A DNA stretch of 64,000 nucleotides. Source: Pseudomonadota bacterium. Its GTDB lineage: Bacteria > Myxococcota_A > Polyangia > GCA-2747355. Below are positions 1 through 8,073 of the stretch, piece by piece. The translations under genes and the position numbers were made by a program. The DNA lies in the NCBI GenBank assembly GCA_016702545.1, contig JADJDT010000002.1:186001-250000 (forward strand), written 5' to 3'. The first letter of the stretch is position 1; the number at the start of each line of letters is the position of its first letter. A model generated the notes under the pieces. The model ran no database searches. It was not told the origin of the DNA and saw only the letters and a list, made by a program, of their open reading frames with translations.

Positions 1-2477
1 TAGGCCACCGCCCCGGGCAGGTTGGCGTGAATCAAGCCGGTGCGATCGCCCGAGCCCTGGAGCCCCTTGGTCGTCGCCCCGACGGTGATCATCCGCACCG
101 GCCGCGAGAACTGCGCGCGGTGCCGCTCGTAGAGCTGCGCGACGCAGGCGTCGCCCTCGCGGGCCTTGACCTCGCGCGTGACGATCTTGTGGTACGAGTT
201 GTCGTCCACCACCGTCAGGCCGTACTCGGCGGCGATCTGCAGCAGCTTGAGGATCGTCTCGCGGCGGTAGACCACGCCCGTCGGGTTGTGCGGCGAGTTG
301 ATCACCAGCAGCATGCTGCGGCAGAGCAGCTCGAAGAGCTCCGGGAAGCGGCGAAACAGGTAACGCAGCTCCTCGAGGCGCGTCAGCAGCGCATCGGCGT
401 CGAGCTCGTACTGCGCGTTGAGCGGCACGCGGATCGTGCTGGCCGACGGGTAGTCCTTGGCCGGAAAGACATCGCCGTAGCTCCAGGCCATCTCCGGCAG
501 CACCAGCGTCGGATAGAAGTAGCCCTGCTCGACGACGTTGAGCACGGCCTCGATCTCGCTCACCGCCACCGGATCGAGCTCGCCCTTGAGCTCGTCCATC
601 GAGCGCTGCACCGAGCGCACCACCTCCTGCACCGGCGCCAGCACGTGGCGCAGGCGACGGTCGGCGCGGCCGACCTGGTCGCCCCAGCGCTGCTCGAGAT
701 GCCCGTGCAGCGCGCCGAAGCCGGCCTCGGAGAGGGTGCGCTTGAGCAGCGCGGCCGCCGAGCCGGTGACGTTGCCGAAGGCGGCCCGCTCGACGCCGTC
801 GCGCGCGCGGCGGGCCAGCCGCCCGGCGGCGTCCGCCAGGCGATAGGCCATCGTCTGCGCCAGATGGTCGGGCAGCGTGGTCTCCTGCGTGCCCGGCTGC
901 CACTGACTGGGCGAGAGCGCGCGCAGCTGCGACTGGCGCACGGCGGCCTCGATCTCGTCGGTGCTGGAGCTGGGGATGGCGAGCTGCTGCTTCAGCTCGT
1001 CGAGCCGTCGCCGACAGCCGGCGAGCTGCTCGCGGCAGAAGTGCGTCACGTGCTGCCGCACCTGCTCGCGGTGGAACTCGCCGATCAGCGTCAACGCCCC
1101 GCGGCCACCGCCGGGGACCACCGTCGCGCCATACTCCGCCGGCGGCAGGCCCTTGTAGAAGTAGCGCATCCAGTCGTGGGCCACCTGCTCGCGCAGCTCG
1201 CGGCCCAGCTCGGCGCGCGACGCGTCGTCGCTCGACGCGACGCGCTCGACGAAGGCCACCAACCGCTGCAGCTTGACCAGCGCCAGGTAGTCGAAGAGGG
1301 CGTCGCGTCGCCAGTCCTCGGCGCGCACCTGCTCGACCGTCGCCGCCAGGGCCCCCTCCTCGACCAGCGCCTGCAGGCGCCGCTCGATCGCCTCGCGCAT
1401 CGCCCCCAGCGCCTGCGGCGTGAAGCGCTCGAGCAAGCGCCGCAGCTGGAGCTGCGTGTTCGCCGGCCGCCCGGCCAGGCTGGTCTGGATGTTGCGCAGC
1501 GTGCGCGCGACATGCGGAAAGAGCGTGTAGACGATCGTCGTGTTCGACTGCCGCGCGCGCGGCGAGTCGTCGATCAAGAGCAGCCGGCCGATCACGCTGC
1601 GCCAGCGCTGGTTGACGCGCTCGCTCTGCAACAGGCGGTGGGGGATCCGCGTCACGCGCGCCACGAACACCGCGTTGGGCTCGGCGTGCATGCGCTCGAT
1701 CAGCTGCTCGTCGAGGCGGTCGACGCCCTCGACCAGCCGCACCGGCGGCGCCTCGCCCGGACTGAACTTGTCGAAGAGGTGGCGCCCGATCAGCTCGACC
1801 ACGCGATTGGGGCTCTCGGTGATCACGACGCGGTTGAAGAGCCGGCCGCCCTCGAAGTTGAGGTAGTCGCAGGCCTCGCGCAGGAAGGTCGCCTCCTCCG
1901 CGGCCGTGTTGTAGTGCAGGCTGGAGTCGACGAGCTGCTGCAGCAAGCGCAGCAGCGACTCGAAGTCGGCGGGGTTCTGGACCAGCGTCTCGCTGAAGGT
2001 GAAGAGCTCGTCGGTCGGCTTGCCGAGCAGCACCCGCGCCACCAGCTCACGCATCGCATCGGTCACCGGCGGCGTGCCGATCGACAGGCTGTAGCGCGTC
2101 AGCACGTCGTAGACGTGCTGATTGATCGCGACCTCGGTCCCGTCATGGGCCTTGAAGCTGGTGCCGACCCGGCGCCGGAGCTGGTCCTTGAAGCCGTCGG
2201 CGGCGCGCACGACCTGAAAGATCTGCGACACGCCGATGCTGGGCATGATCTGCTCGAGCAGCCGGTAGCCCATGCCGTCGAAGGTCTGCTCGTACTCGCG
2301 CACCTGGCGCGCGATCGCCTCGCGCTCACCGACGGTGGTCGGGCCGAGGTCGTCCGGCAGCGCCAGGATCTTGTCGACCTCGGGCAGCAGCCGGGTGTGG
2401 ATCGCGCCCTCCTGCAGGGACAGCGCGATGTCCTTCAGCGTGGTGATGCGCTCGCTGAGACTGGCAATCTGTTCCAT
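1..2477 (-). CDS. Large protein with C-terminal class I/II aminotransferase domain (partial; runs off the left edge)
   Basis: Starts at ATG 2477 behind a GAGGG Shine-Dalgarno and stays open to base 1, so 825 codons are visible and the C-terminus is missing. The visible C-terminal part is a fold-type I PLP aminotransferase: it has the substrate/cofactor loop NSPHNPTG (N731), the aspartate region VVDDNSYHK, and the Schiff-base lysine in TTKGLQGSGDRTG (K804). The first ~600 residues are mostly helical, rich in Gln/Arg/Leu, and match no family I recognise. Ordinary aminotransferases are about 400 residues, so this has a very long N-terminal extension. The substrate cannot be inferred. A long open frame on the opposite strand covers the same bases but has an arginine/alanine/histidine-rich artefact composition. 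PhzF lies upstream in the same direction, 246 bases away. Confidence 0.85.
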   Translation of the reverse strand, partial: MEQIASLSERITTLKDIALSLQEGAIHTRLLPEVDKILALPDDLGPTTVGEREAIARQVREYEQTFDGMGYRLLEQIMPSIGVSQIFQVVRAADGFKDQLRRRVGTSFKAHDGTEVAINQHVYDVLTRYSLSIGTPPVTDAMRELVARVLLGKPTDELFTFSETLVQNPADFESLLRLLQQLVDSSLHYNTAAEEATFLREACDYLNFEGGRLFNRVVITESPNRVVELIGRHLFDKFSPGEAPPVRLVEGVDRLDEQLIERMHAEPNAVFVARVTRIPHRLLQSERVNQRWRSVIGRLLLIDDSPRARQSNTTIVYTLFPHVARTLRNIQTSLAGRPANTQLQLRRLLERFTPQALGAMREAIERRLQALVEEGALAATVEQVRAEDWRRDALFDYLALVKLQRLVAFVERVASSDDASRAELGRELREQVAHDWMRYFYKGLPPAEYGATVVPGGGRGALTLIGEFHREQVRQHVTHFCREQLAGCRRRLDELKQQLAIPSSSTDEIEAAVRQSQLRALSPSQWQPGTQETTLPDHLAQTMAYRLADAAGRLARRARDGVERAAFGNVTGSAAALLKRTLSEAGFGALHGHLEQRWGDQVGRADRRLRHVLAPVQEVVRSVQRSMDELKGELDPVAVSEIEAVLNVVEQGYFYPTLVLPEMAWSYGDVFPAKDYPSASTIRVPLNAQYELDADALLTRLEELRYLFRRFPELFELLCRSMLLVINSPHNPTGVVYRRETILKLLQIAAEYGLTVVDDNSYHKIVTREVKAREGDACVAQLYERHRAQFSRPVRMITVGATTKGLQGSGDRTGLIHANLPGAVA

Positions 2478-2524
2478 CGACGCCCTCGCACGCGCAGGCC
2501 GATCGTGCCACCGAGCTTCCGCTC

Positions 2525-2556
2525 GGGGCCGGGGAGCGCTGCCGGCCCCGGCTTTT
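2525..2556 (+). other. Perfect 8-bp hairpin followed by TTTT
   Basis: GGGGCCGG (2525-2532) pairs with CCGGCCCC (2542-2549) around a 9-base loop, followed by GGC and TTTT (2553-2556). It looks like an intrinsic terminator on the plus strand, but both flanking genes are on the minus strand, so it could only stop antisense transcription. Function uncertain. Confidence 0.4.
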
Positions 2557-2647
2557 AGCACACTCCGCGACGCACCGGGCCACCGGCAACGCCGACGCGA
2601 CGCCGACGCCCGTCACGCCCCACGGAGCCGTCACGCACCGCGTGCCT

Positions 2648-2681
2648 GGCACGCCCCGCGTCACGGCACGCCCCGCGTCAC
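2648..2681. repeat. 17-bp tandem duplication
   Basis: GGCACGCCCCGCGTCAC occurs twice head to tail (2648-2664 and 2665-2681) in the gap between the aminotransferase gene and phzF. It is one of several exact two-copy tandem duplications in intergenic DNA of this window. Confidence 0.85.
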
Positions 2682-2723
2682 GGCGTAAGCTCTGATCGGT
2701 GCCTCGCACGCGAGAGGCAGCGC

Positions 2724-3635
2724 TCAGGTGGGGCGGAGGAGCTGCCCCTCGCCGATCTGCCAGACCCGGCCACCGACCTGCACCTGAATCGGGTCGCCCT
2801 CGCCCGTGCCGGCGCTGTCCAGCCTGCTGGCGCGCAGGTAGAGCAACGAGGGACGACCGATCTCGAAGCCTTGCTCGACCACCACATCCACGGCTTCGCT
2901 GCCGAAGTAGCGGTGCTGGACCAGGTAGGCCGCGAGACACCCGTTGGCACTGCCGGTCGCCGGGTCCTCGGGCATGCCGACCTCGTGCGCGAAGACTCGC
3001 GCGTTGAGATGATGCCGCGGATCATACGCCTCGTGGGCGAAGACCAGCTGGAACGCGGCTGCGCTGTGCGCTCGCCAGCGCTGGTGAGCGCCGGCATCGA
3101 CGCGTGCGCGCCGGACGGCGTCCAGCGAACACAGCGGAATGAGCAGGAAGGGCAGACCGGTCGAGACGACCTGCGCGGGGAAACGCTCGTCGAGGTCTTG
3201 TGGCGCCAGCGAGACCAACGCTGCGGCCTCGGTCGCGGCAACGCGCTCGTGAAAGGTCGGTCGGCGCTGCGTCATCCAAAGCAGACCGGTCGCCTCGTCG
3301 CGCGCCACCGGGATCGAGCCGACCGCCAGGTCGAGCGTGACGCGGCCGCTAGGTCGAGTGCGCAAGAGATTATCGATCACCCAGGCCGTCCCGAGCGTGG
3401 GGTGACCGGCGAAGGGCAGCTCTCGCTCCGGCGTGAAGATACGGACCGGATACCCGCGCTCACCCTCATGCGCGCCAAGCACGAAGGTCGTCTCCGAGAG
3501 GTTGAACTCGCGTGCAATGTCTTGCATCTCCCGCGCGGAGAGCGCGGCGCCGTCGAGCACAACCGCGAGCTGGTTGCCGGTGAAGGGCTTCTCACCGAAG
3601 ACATCCACCAAGACGTAGCGCAGAGGAAAGGACAC
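2724..3635 (-). CDS. PhzF-family isomerase/epimerase-like protein
   Basis: A 303-residue protein of the PhzF family (diaminopimelate-epimerase fold). The N-terminus shows the family signature YVLVDVFGEKPFTGNQLAVV, followed by NLSETTFVL (catalytic-type Glu after NLS), GHPTLGTAWV, and near the C-terminus the GMPEDPATGSANGCLAAYL block. PhzF enzymes isomerise dihydro-hydroxyanthranilate in phenazine synthesis, but most homologues lie outside phenazine clusters, and no other phz gene is present here, so the substrate is unknown. I chose GTG 3635 because AGGAG lies six bases upstream and the family domain begins immediately. An ATG further upstream (3749) would add a low-complexity Pro/Arg/Ala leader. 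Confidence 0.9.
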   Translation of the reverse strand: MSFPLRYVLVDVFGEKPFTGNQLAVVLDGAALSAREMQDIAREFNLSETTFVLGAHEGERGYPVRIFTPERELPFAGHPTLGTAWVIDNLLRTRPSGRVTLDLAVGSIPVARDEATGLLWMTQRRPTFHERVAATEAAALVSLAPQDLDERFPAQVVSTGLPFLLIPLCSLDAVRRARVDAGAHQRWRAHSAAAFQLVFAHEAYDPRHHLNARVFAHEVGMPEDPATGSANGCLAAYLVQHRYFGSEAVDVVVEQGFEIGRPSLLYLRASRLDSAGTGEGDPIQVQVGGRVWQIGEGQLLRPT

Positions 3636-3659
3636 GTTCGCTCCTGCAGGCTCGGCGCG

Positions 3660-3830
3660 AGCCCTCAACCCGGGTGCGGCCCCCGGGCGCGCACCATCGG
3701 GCGGGCCCGGGGCGGCCCAAGCACCCCGTCCGCGCACCATCGGGTCCACGCACCATCACCCGGGCCAAGCATCAACCCGGGTCCGGAACCTCAGAACCTC
3801 AAGCATCAACCCGGGTCCGGCACCTCGCAG
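3660..3830. repeat. Repeat-rich intergenic stretch with ACCCGGGT motifs
   Basis: The 319-base gap between phzF and the HEPN gene has no plausible ORF. It contains AAGCATCAACCCGGGTCCGG twice (3767-3786, 3801-3820, period 34), GCGCACCATCGGG twice (near 3690 and 3732), and further CAACCCGGGT or CACCCGGG variants near 3664 and 3756. The core TCAACCCGGGT recurs near 6212 and 8091 and, in reverse, near 7231. Confidence 0.7.
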
Positions 3831-3954
3831 CGGCCCTATTGCACGTTGAGGCACCGGATGGGACCGCGCTGCGACGCGGCTGTCGCTTGTCTTTGGCTTC
3901 GTCCTGGGCGCGGTCGCGGCAATCACCTCGCGCAGGGGCCCTGGGGGGTCCTGG

Positions 3955-4467
3955 TCAGGTTTGAAGCCCACCGATCAGGTCGTCCAAATGGGTCTGAAAG
4001 CGCATCAGGCTGTCGCGCAGCGGACGGTGCACTTGCGCCAGACGCCGAGCGTGTTCACGGACCCGGAGCGGGTCGAGATCCAGGACATACGCGTTGCGGA
4101 AGAAGTGTCGAAATCGCCGCAGCTCCTGCAGGTCGGCGACGATGGCCTCGGGTACAGGTGCTGGACGCAAGCCCGGCACCTCGACCGTCATCTGATCAAG
4201 AAGCTCGAGATGCCATGCGGCGCCCTTGGGTGTCTCTTCGTCGAGCAGCACCGCCACACGCTCGAGCAACGTTTCCAGCGCGGTGTAGTAGGCATGAAGG
4301 TTTACGGCCACCAGGGTCAGCTCGGCCCGCGAGATGAATGAAGCGTCATTCCAACTCTGAAGCAGCGACGCGCATTCGCCAGACCGAGCGTCGAGGGCGG
4401 AGAGATCGCGTGCCACCTCGCGTCTGAGCCGCGCCAAGCGAGTAAGCGTGGAGGCCTCACGTACCAC
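3955..4467 (-). CDS. HepT-like HEPN toxin homologue, catalytic His replaced by Asn
   Basis: A 170-residue all-helical HEPN protein, the second gene of a HEPN/MNT module. The conserved block reads FRHFFRNAYVLDLDP. In the paralogue at 58358-58876 the same block reads FRHFFRHAYAVEL, matching the HEPN ribonuclease motif RX4HXY. Here the codon is AAC, so the catalytic His is Asn (residue 125). The GTG start at 4467 overlaps the end of the MNT gene and has GAGGGAG upstream. HepT toxins are RNases neutralised by the MNT partner, in known cases by AMPylation. This copy may be inactive as an RNase or act only as a binding partner. Confidence 0.8.
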   Translation of the reverse strand: MVREASTLTRLARLRREVARDLSALDARSGECASLLQSWNDASFISRAELTLVAVNLHAYYTALETLLERVAVLLDEETPKGAAWHLELLDQMTVEVPGLRPAPVPEAIVADLQELRRFRHFFRNAYVLDLDPLRVREHARRLAQVHRPLRDSLMRFQTHLDDLIGGLQT

Positions 4468-4807
4468 AGAGGAGCACTCCCTCGGTTTCGACGCGCTGCC
4501 GAAAGCCCTCCGGCAGCGCACCGAGCTCGAGAAGATCGACGCGCGCATCAGCAGCTGCGACAATGGCCCTTTCCAGAGCCAGCATCAGCTCTGAAGGCAG
4601 GTTCTCCACGACGAGGTCGACGTCGCTGTGCTCGCCAAACCCGCCCCAGGCGAGGCTGCCGATCAGCCACACGCGTGACTGTGGAGGAACGACGCGGCGC
4701 ACCGCCTGGGCCACCACGCGCTGAACCTCGGCCGCGCGGCGCTCGCGCTCGTCTCGCCTTAGAGCGGAGCGCTGGCGCAAGAGCACGATAGCCCGGCTGA
4801 CGTCCAT
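4457..4807 (-). CDS. MntA-like minimal nucleotidyltransferase antitoxin
   Basis: About 116 residues with the MNT nucleotidyltransferase signature WLIGSLAWGGFGEHSDVDLVVE: the GS pair and the DVD metal-binding aspartates. It is the first gene of the HEPN/MNT pair and overlaps the HepT-like gene by 11 bases, so the two are translationally coupled. In characterised MntA/HepT pairs the nucleotidyltransferase modifies a tyrosine near the HepT active site. ATG 4807 was chosen because homology begins there. ATG 4852 in the same frame would add 15 residues. It is clearly paralogous to 58878-59231. Confidence 0.85.
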   Translation of the reverse strand: MDVSRAIVLLRQRSALRRDERERRAAEVQRVVAQAVRRVVPPQSRVWLIGSLAWGGFGEHSDVDLVVENLPSELMLALERAIVAAADARVDLLELGALPEGFRQRVETEGVLLCGT

Positions 4808-5066
4808 TCCGTCAGGATGGCACCCCCATGCAACCCGGTAAAGGGCGAGCACGTTGGGGGGCCTGGGCTCGGCGTGGGGCCCATGCGGGCCTGGCCGGTG
4901 GAAGCAGAGGGGGGCGAGAGCTGTCGGGGCGAGTGGCCTTGCGGGTGCGGGACGCAGCGGTCCGCCCTTAGCGCGACGAAGCGCGATGAGTACGGGCAGG
5001 CGGCGGGGTCGGGGACTTCGGCTTGTCCGCGTCCCACGCTTGCCCCCAGGTCAATGCGTCGCTTGC

Positions 5067-5079
5067 TCCCAAAACGGGA
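5067..5079 (+). promoter_or_regulatory. Candidate operator for higBA
   Basis: TCCC-AAAAC-GGGA is a short inverted repeat ending 21 bases before the higB start, where a HigA repressor site would be expected. No -10/-35 pair is convincing in the 293-base gap 4808-5100, and no gene is seen there. Confidence 0.3.
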
Positions 5080-5100
5080 ACATGCCACCCGGAACCCCTG

Positions 5101-5445
5101 ATGCGCGTCTTCAACCGCGCCACGTTGTCCGATGATTGGAAGGCCGGTCATGCCGACGCTGAGCAACCGGCTCGCGCTTGGTTCGCCGAGGTCAAGAAGG
5201 CCGCGTGGACGGGTCCGACGGATGTGCGGCAGCGGTATCGCTCGGCCGACTTCGTCGGGTCGGACCGCATCGTCTTCAACATCGGAGGCAACAAGTATCG
5301 GTTGATTGTGAGGGTCAGGTATGCCGTTGCCCGGAGGCAACCGCCGCTAGGAGGGATGGTGTTCATCCGCTTCCTCGGAACGCATGCCGAATACGACCGC
5401 ATCGATGCAGCCGCGGTTTTAGGAACAGGCGGAGCAGAGCCATGA
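5101..5445 (+). CDS. higB: HigB-type mRNA interferase toxin
   Basis: A 114-residue RelE/HigB-fold toxin starting MRVFNRATLSDDWKAGHADAE. Family blocks present are ARAWFAEVKKA, DVRQRYRSADFVGSDRIVFNIGGNKYRLI and, at the end, FIRFLGTHAEYDRIDA. HigB enzymes cleave translated mRNA at the ribosome. Between the NKYRLIV strand and the final FIRFLGTHAEYDRID block there are about ten extra residues (ARRQPPLGG) compared with typical HigB, probably an enlarged loop. The toxin gene precedes the antitoxin gene, the usual hig order, and overlaps it by four bases (ATGA). Confidence 0.92.
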   Translation: MRVFNRATLSDDWKAGHADAEQPARAWFAEVKKAAWTGPTDVRQRYRSADFVGSDRIVFNIGGNKYRLIVRVRYAVARRQPPLGGMVFIRFLGTHAEYDRIDAAAVLGTGGAEP

Positions 5446-5885
5446 AGATCAAGCCCATTCGCAGCAAGGCCGATCACCGTGAGGCGCTGCTAGCCATTGA
5501 GCGCTGCTGGAATGCACGGCCCGGCACGGCCGAGCGCGATCAGTTGGAGGTGCTGGCAACGCTGGTCGACGTGTACGAGCAGGAGCACGCCCCGATCGAG
5601 CCTGCCGACGCGATCGAGGCGCTGCTCTTTCGCATGGAGCAGCAGGGGCTGACGCGCCGCGATCTGCTGCCCTATTTCCGCACGCGCGCGCGGGTCTCCG
5701 AGGTGCTGTCCCGCAAGCGCCGGTTGACGCTAGCCGCCATCCGAGCGCTGCACCGCGGCCTGGGCATACCACTCGACGTGCTGGTGGCCGAGCCATCGCC
5801 TCCCGCGCGCGCCTCGCAGAGCGCGAAAGGCCGTCCAGACCGTGCAGCGCGTGCGACGAAGGCAGCCGCCGGAGCATCGCGCTAG
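5442..5885 (+). CDS. higA: HigA-type XRE antitoxin
   Basis: A 147-residue antitoxin starting MKIKPIRSKADHREALLAIE. It has an N-terminal helical segment that is expected to wrap the toxin and a helix-turn-helix in the second half (QGLTRRDLLPYFRTRARVSEVLS...LTLAAIRALHRGLGIPLDVL). The last ~25 residues are a basic Ala/Lys/Arg tail. The start overlaps the higB stop as ATGA, so translation is coupled. It should neutralise HigB and repress the operon. A longer frame beginning at 5178 joins this gene to out-of-frame higB sequence and is rejected. Confidence 0.92.
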   Translation: MKIKPIRSKADHREALLAIERCWNARPGTAERDQLEVLATLVDVYEQEHAPIEPADAIEALLFRMEQQGLTRRDLLPYFRTRARVSEVLSRKRRLTLAAIRALHRGLGIPLDVLVAEPSPPARASQSAKGRPDRAARATKAAAGASR

Positions 5886-5921
5886 CCTGCCCGGGCGAAG
5901 GTGCCTGCCCGGGCGAAGGTG
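5886..5921. repeat. 18-bp tandem duplication
   Basis: CCTGCCCGGGCGAAGGTG occurs twice head to tail directly after the higA stop. The gap between higA and elbB (5886-6338) holds this duplication, dispersed repeat copy A and a TCAACCCGGGT motif, but no convincing gene. Confidence 0.85.
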
Positions 5922-5998
5922 CCAACCACCCGTTCAGGGGTCCCGCGGAGCGGTCCCGAACCCAGCGGTCCCGGACCCGGGGTCGATGGCGCGCGAAC

Positions 5999-6105
5999 GC
6001 TCGGTGCCACGGCCGACGGATGGCCCGCGGTGAGCGCGGGCCGGTGACGGAGCCGGCGCGGGGACCACGCAGGGGCACGCGGCCTTGGAATCGGTCGCTC
6101 GAGCC
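5999..6105. repeat. Dispersed intergenic repeat, copy A
   Basis: This stretch begins with GCTCGGTGCCACGGCCGAC and continues through GGTGAGCGC, GGCCGGTG, GGACCAC and TTGGAATCGGTCGCTC. The same blocks in the same order occur at 8826-8949 with substitutions and small indels. It has no coding potential in any frame that fits a protein. Likely a non-coding dispersed repeat. Confidence 0.7.
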
Positions 6106-6338
6106 GGAGGGGCGGACCCCTGTAGACGCGCTGGGCCCGGGGCGCGCGCGGCGCTCGCCTCGGCGGCCTACCCGGGCGACCGCCCTCCCCGTCCGCGGCC
6201 CGAAGGCACATCAACCCGGGTGCAGCCCATTGGCCACTGTGGCTTGTCGGCGATGGCCGAGCCCGGTATGCAAGACTGGGTTGGGTTCGCCGGTTGGGTT
6301 GGCCGATTGGGTTGGCGGCAGAGGAAAGGAGAGGAGCG

Positions 6339-7010
6339 ATGGGGACGCAACGTCAGGTCGGGGTGGTGCTGGCCGGGTGCGGGTTTCGCGACGGTGCGGA
6401 GGTGCAGGAAGCGGTGCTGACGCTCTATTTCCTTGAGCGACAGGGACTCGTCGCGCGCTGCTTCGCCCCCGATCGGTCGCAGACCCGGGTGATCAACCAC
6501 CTGACGGGTCAGGCGATGCAGGAAGAGCGGAATGTGTTGGTCGAGGCCGCGCGTATCGCCCGCGGACAGATCGCGCCACTGGCCAGCGCAACGATGCGCG
6601 CGCTCGATGCGCTGGTGCTGCCCGGAGGTTACGGTGTGGCGCAGACGCTCTCGGATCTGGCCGACAGCGGGGCGCAGGCGACCGTTGACGGCGATCTGGC
6701 GCGGCTGGTCGGCGAGGCCGTGGAGGCCCGCAAGCCGATCGTCGCGATCTGCATCAGCCCCGCCGTGGTTGCCGCGGCCTTGCGGCCGATGGACCGGCAC
6801 GCGCGGCTGACGATCGGCGACGACGCGGCCACAGCGGCCGTGATTCGGCGGCTCGGCGCCACCCACGAGACCTGCGCGGTCGAGCAGATCGTGGTGGACC
6901 AGACACTGCGGATCATCTCGACGCCGGCCTACATGCTCGGTCCAGGACCGCGGGCCGTCGGCGCGGGAATCGAGGCCGCAATCGACCAGCTGGCGCGCTG
7001 GTTGGCCTAG
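6339..7010 (+). CDS. elbB: ElbB-type DJ-1/PfpI-family glyoxalase-like protein
   Basis: A 223-residue class I amidotransferase-like protein of the ElbB family. Visible blocks are VGVVLAGCGFRDGAEVQEAV at the N-terminus, RNVLVEAARIARGQI, LDALVLPGGYGVAQTLSDLA, and the nucleophile-elbow region IVAICISPA with cysteine C138. ElbB of E. coli has glyoxalase activity and was named for its effect on isoprenoid formation. The precise role here is inferred only from family. The start at 6339 has a strong AGGAGAGGAG upstream. In-frame upstream ATG 6294 lacks such a site. Length fits the family. Confidence 0.9.
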   Translation: MGTQRQVGVVLAGCGFRDGAEVQEAVLTLYFLERQGLVARCFAPDRSQTRVINHLTGQAMQEERNVLVEAARIARGQIAPLASATMRALDALVLPGGYGVAQTLSDLADSGAQATVDGDLARLVGEAVEARKPIVAICISPAVVAAALRPMDRHARLTIGDDAATAAVIRRLGATHETCAVEQIVVDQTLRIISTPAYMLGPGPRAVGAGIEAAIDQLARWLA

Positions 7011-7018
7011 CTGCGAGG

Positions 7019-7196
7019 CTAGCCCGAAAACAAGCGCGCTTTGGCGCGAGCCGTTTGTTTTCGGGCTAGACGAGCCGAAAGGCGAGCGTTATGGGGTGAA
7101 GTCGCGGGGATTCACTCCCCGCGACGAGGGGGCTTTGCGAAAGCCCCCTGAGTCATTGCTGGGCCCAAAACGAGCGCGGGACGCGCTTGTTTTGGG
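7019..7196. repeat. Array of four consecutive hairpins after elbB
   Basis: Four inverted repeats follow each other: CTAGCCCGAAAACAA pairing with TTGTTTTCGGGCTAG (7019-7069, inner arms GCGCG); GTCGCGGGG/CCCCGCGAC (7101-7125); GGGGGCTTT/AAAGCCCCC (7128-7148); and CCCAAAACGAGCGCG/CGCGCTTGTTTTGGG (7164-7196, one G-T pair). The first and last are related in sequence and both end in GGGCTAG or GGGGCTAG, as if two copies of one element. None is followed by a clear T-run, so terminator activity is uncertain. They lie between the convergent elbB and Uma2 genes. Confidence 0.75.
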
Positions 7197-7306
7197 GCTA
7201 GCGCAGCAGCGCGTAGATGCGGGTCGGTTGCCTCACCCGGGTTGAGGATGGCCCGCGGAAAGCCGGGGAGGTCCAGGTCGCCCCACTCAGCTCGAGGGCT
7301 GGCGCG

Positions 7307-7873
7307 TCACCCCCACAGGAGCGCCAGGTCGAGCTCGAGCTCGGCGAAGGGAGCCGCACGCACAACAGCGTTGTTGATGTGGACCGCTTCGAGCACGTAC
7401 TCGCGCTGCGGGCCGAGGCGCAGCACTTCCAGGGTGCGCGCCAGCGGGTCGATCCACCACAGATACGGCACTCCCTCGCGCGCAAAGACCTGTCTCTTGA
7501 TGCCGCGGTCGTTGGCCACGGTCGAGGGGGAGAGCACCTCGCAGGCCCAATCGGGGGCGAGGTCGAGCCACGGGCGATCGGGGATCTCGGGAAGGCGCCC
7601 AACACGCCACCCCGCGAGATCGGGAACCACAATATCTTGCGCCAGATGCAGCTCCGGCTCGTCGAGAATTTGCCAGCCTCCGGGCCCCCCCTCGCCGAGA
7701 TCGAAGGGGCCGCCCAGCTTGGCGCCCAGCCGTGAGGCGGCGCGGGTGTGGCGGAGCGCCGGCCGCGGCGAAACAAGGAGCTCGCCGGCCACCAACTCAC
7801 CAACGAGGTGCGCCGGCAAGGCCTCGATGTCGGCGTAGGATGCCGGTCTGTGCTTCCGTGCTGCCTCGCCCAT
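7307..7873 (-). CDS. Uma2-family (DUF820) putative endonuclease
   Basis: A 188-residue Uma2-family protein with a PD-(D/E)XK-like fold. Blocks seen: RPASYADIEALPAHLVGELVAGELL, GGPGGWQILDEPELHL, VVPDLAGWR, DWACEVLSPST, and REGVPYLWWIDPLARTLEVL. The conserved D, E and downstream K/W region fit the proposed nuclease active site. Function of the family is unproven. A GGGAGG ribosome site lies just before ATG 7873, and upstream in-frame sequence is low complexity. A second intact copy is at 40477-41037 and a remnant at 56734. Uma2 genes typically form large paralogous sets in high-G+C or multicellular bacteria. Confidence 0.88.
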   Translation of the reverse strand: MGEAARKHRPASYADIEALPAHLVGELVAGELLVSPRPALRHTRAASRLGAKLGGPFDLGEGGPGGWQILDEPELHLAQDIVVPDLAGWRVGRLPEIPDRPWLDLAPDWACEVLSPSTVANDRGIKRQVFAREGVPYLWWIDPLARTLEVLRLGPQREYVLEAVHINNAVVRAAPFAELELDLALLWG

Positions 7874-7888
7874 CGCGCCTCCCGAGCC

Positions 7889-7918
7889 CAGTCTAGCGGA
7901 CCTGGTACAGCCGGTCGA
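7889..7918 (-). promoter_or_regulatory. Candidate promoter of the Uma2 gene
   Basis: On the minus strand TCGACC (7918-7913) and TAGACT (7895-7890) are separated by 17 bases, placing a -10 box 16 bases upstream of the ATG at 7873. The segment CAGTCTAGCGGACCTGG (plus strand, 7889-7905) recurs identically at 62027-62043, upstream of a histidine kinase gene in the same orientation. Confidence 0.35.
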
Positions 7919-8073
7919 GGCGCGGCGCCCCACCCGGAATCCGTTCCGGTCCGGCCGAGAACCGCTAGCGGGCTCGCGCGGCGCCTCCCTCGTCGGCCTG
8001 CGCTGGCTTTCGGGCTCTCCCGTCCGGTTCACATATCATCCGTCCACCACCGCCCGCGCAGCTATGGTGGCGC

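Noticed and set aside
2525..2556. Terminator for a resolved plus-strand gene
   Set aside because: The stem and T-run have the right form, but no supported plus-strand gene ends there.
27..2558. 843-codon plus-strand open frame
   Set aside because: It is antisense to the minus-strand gene that contains clear aminotransferase motifs, and its composition (Arg, Ala, His, Gln, Val) is typical of a shadow frame in high-G+C DNA.
5178..5885. 235-codon frame fusing upstream sequence to HigA
   Set aside because: Its first ~88 codons are out-of-frame higB. The true antitoxin starts at 5442 with the ATGA overlap.
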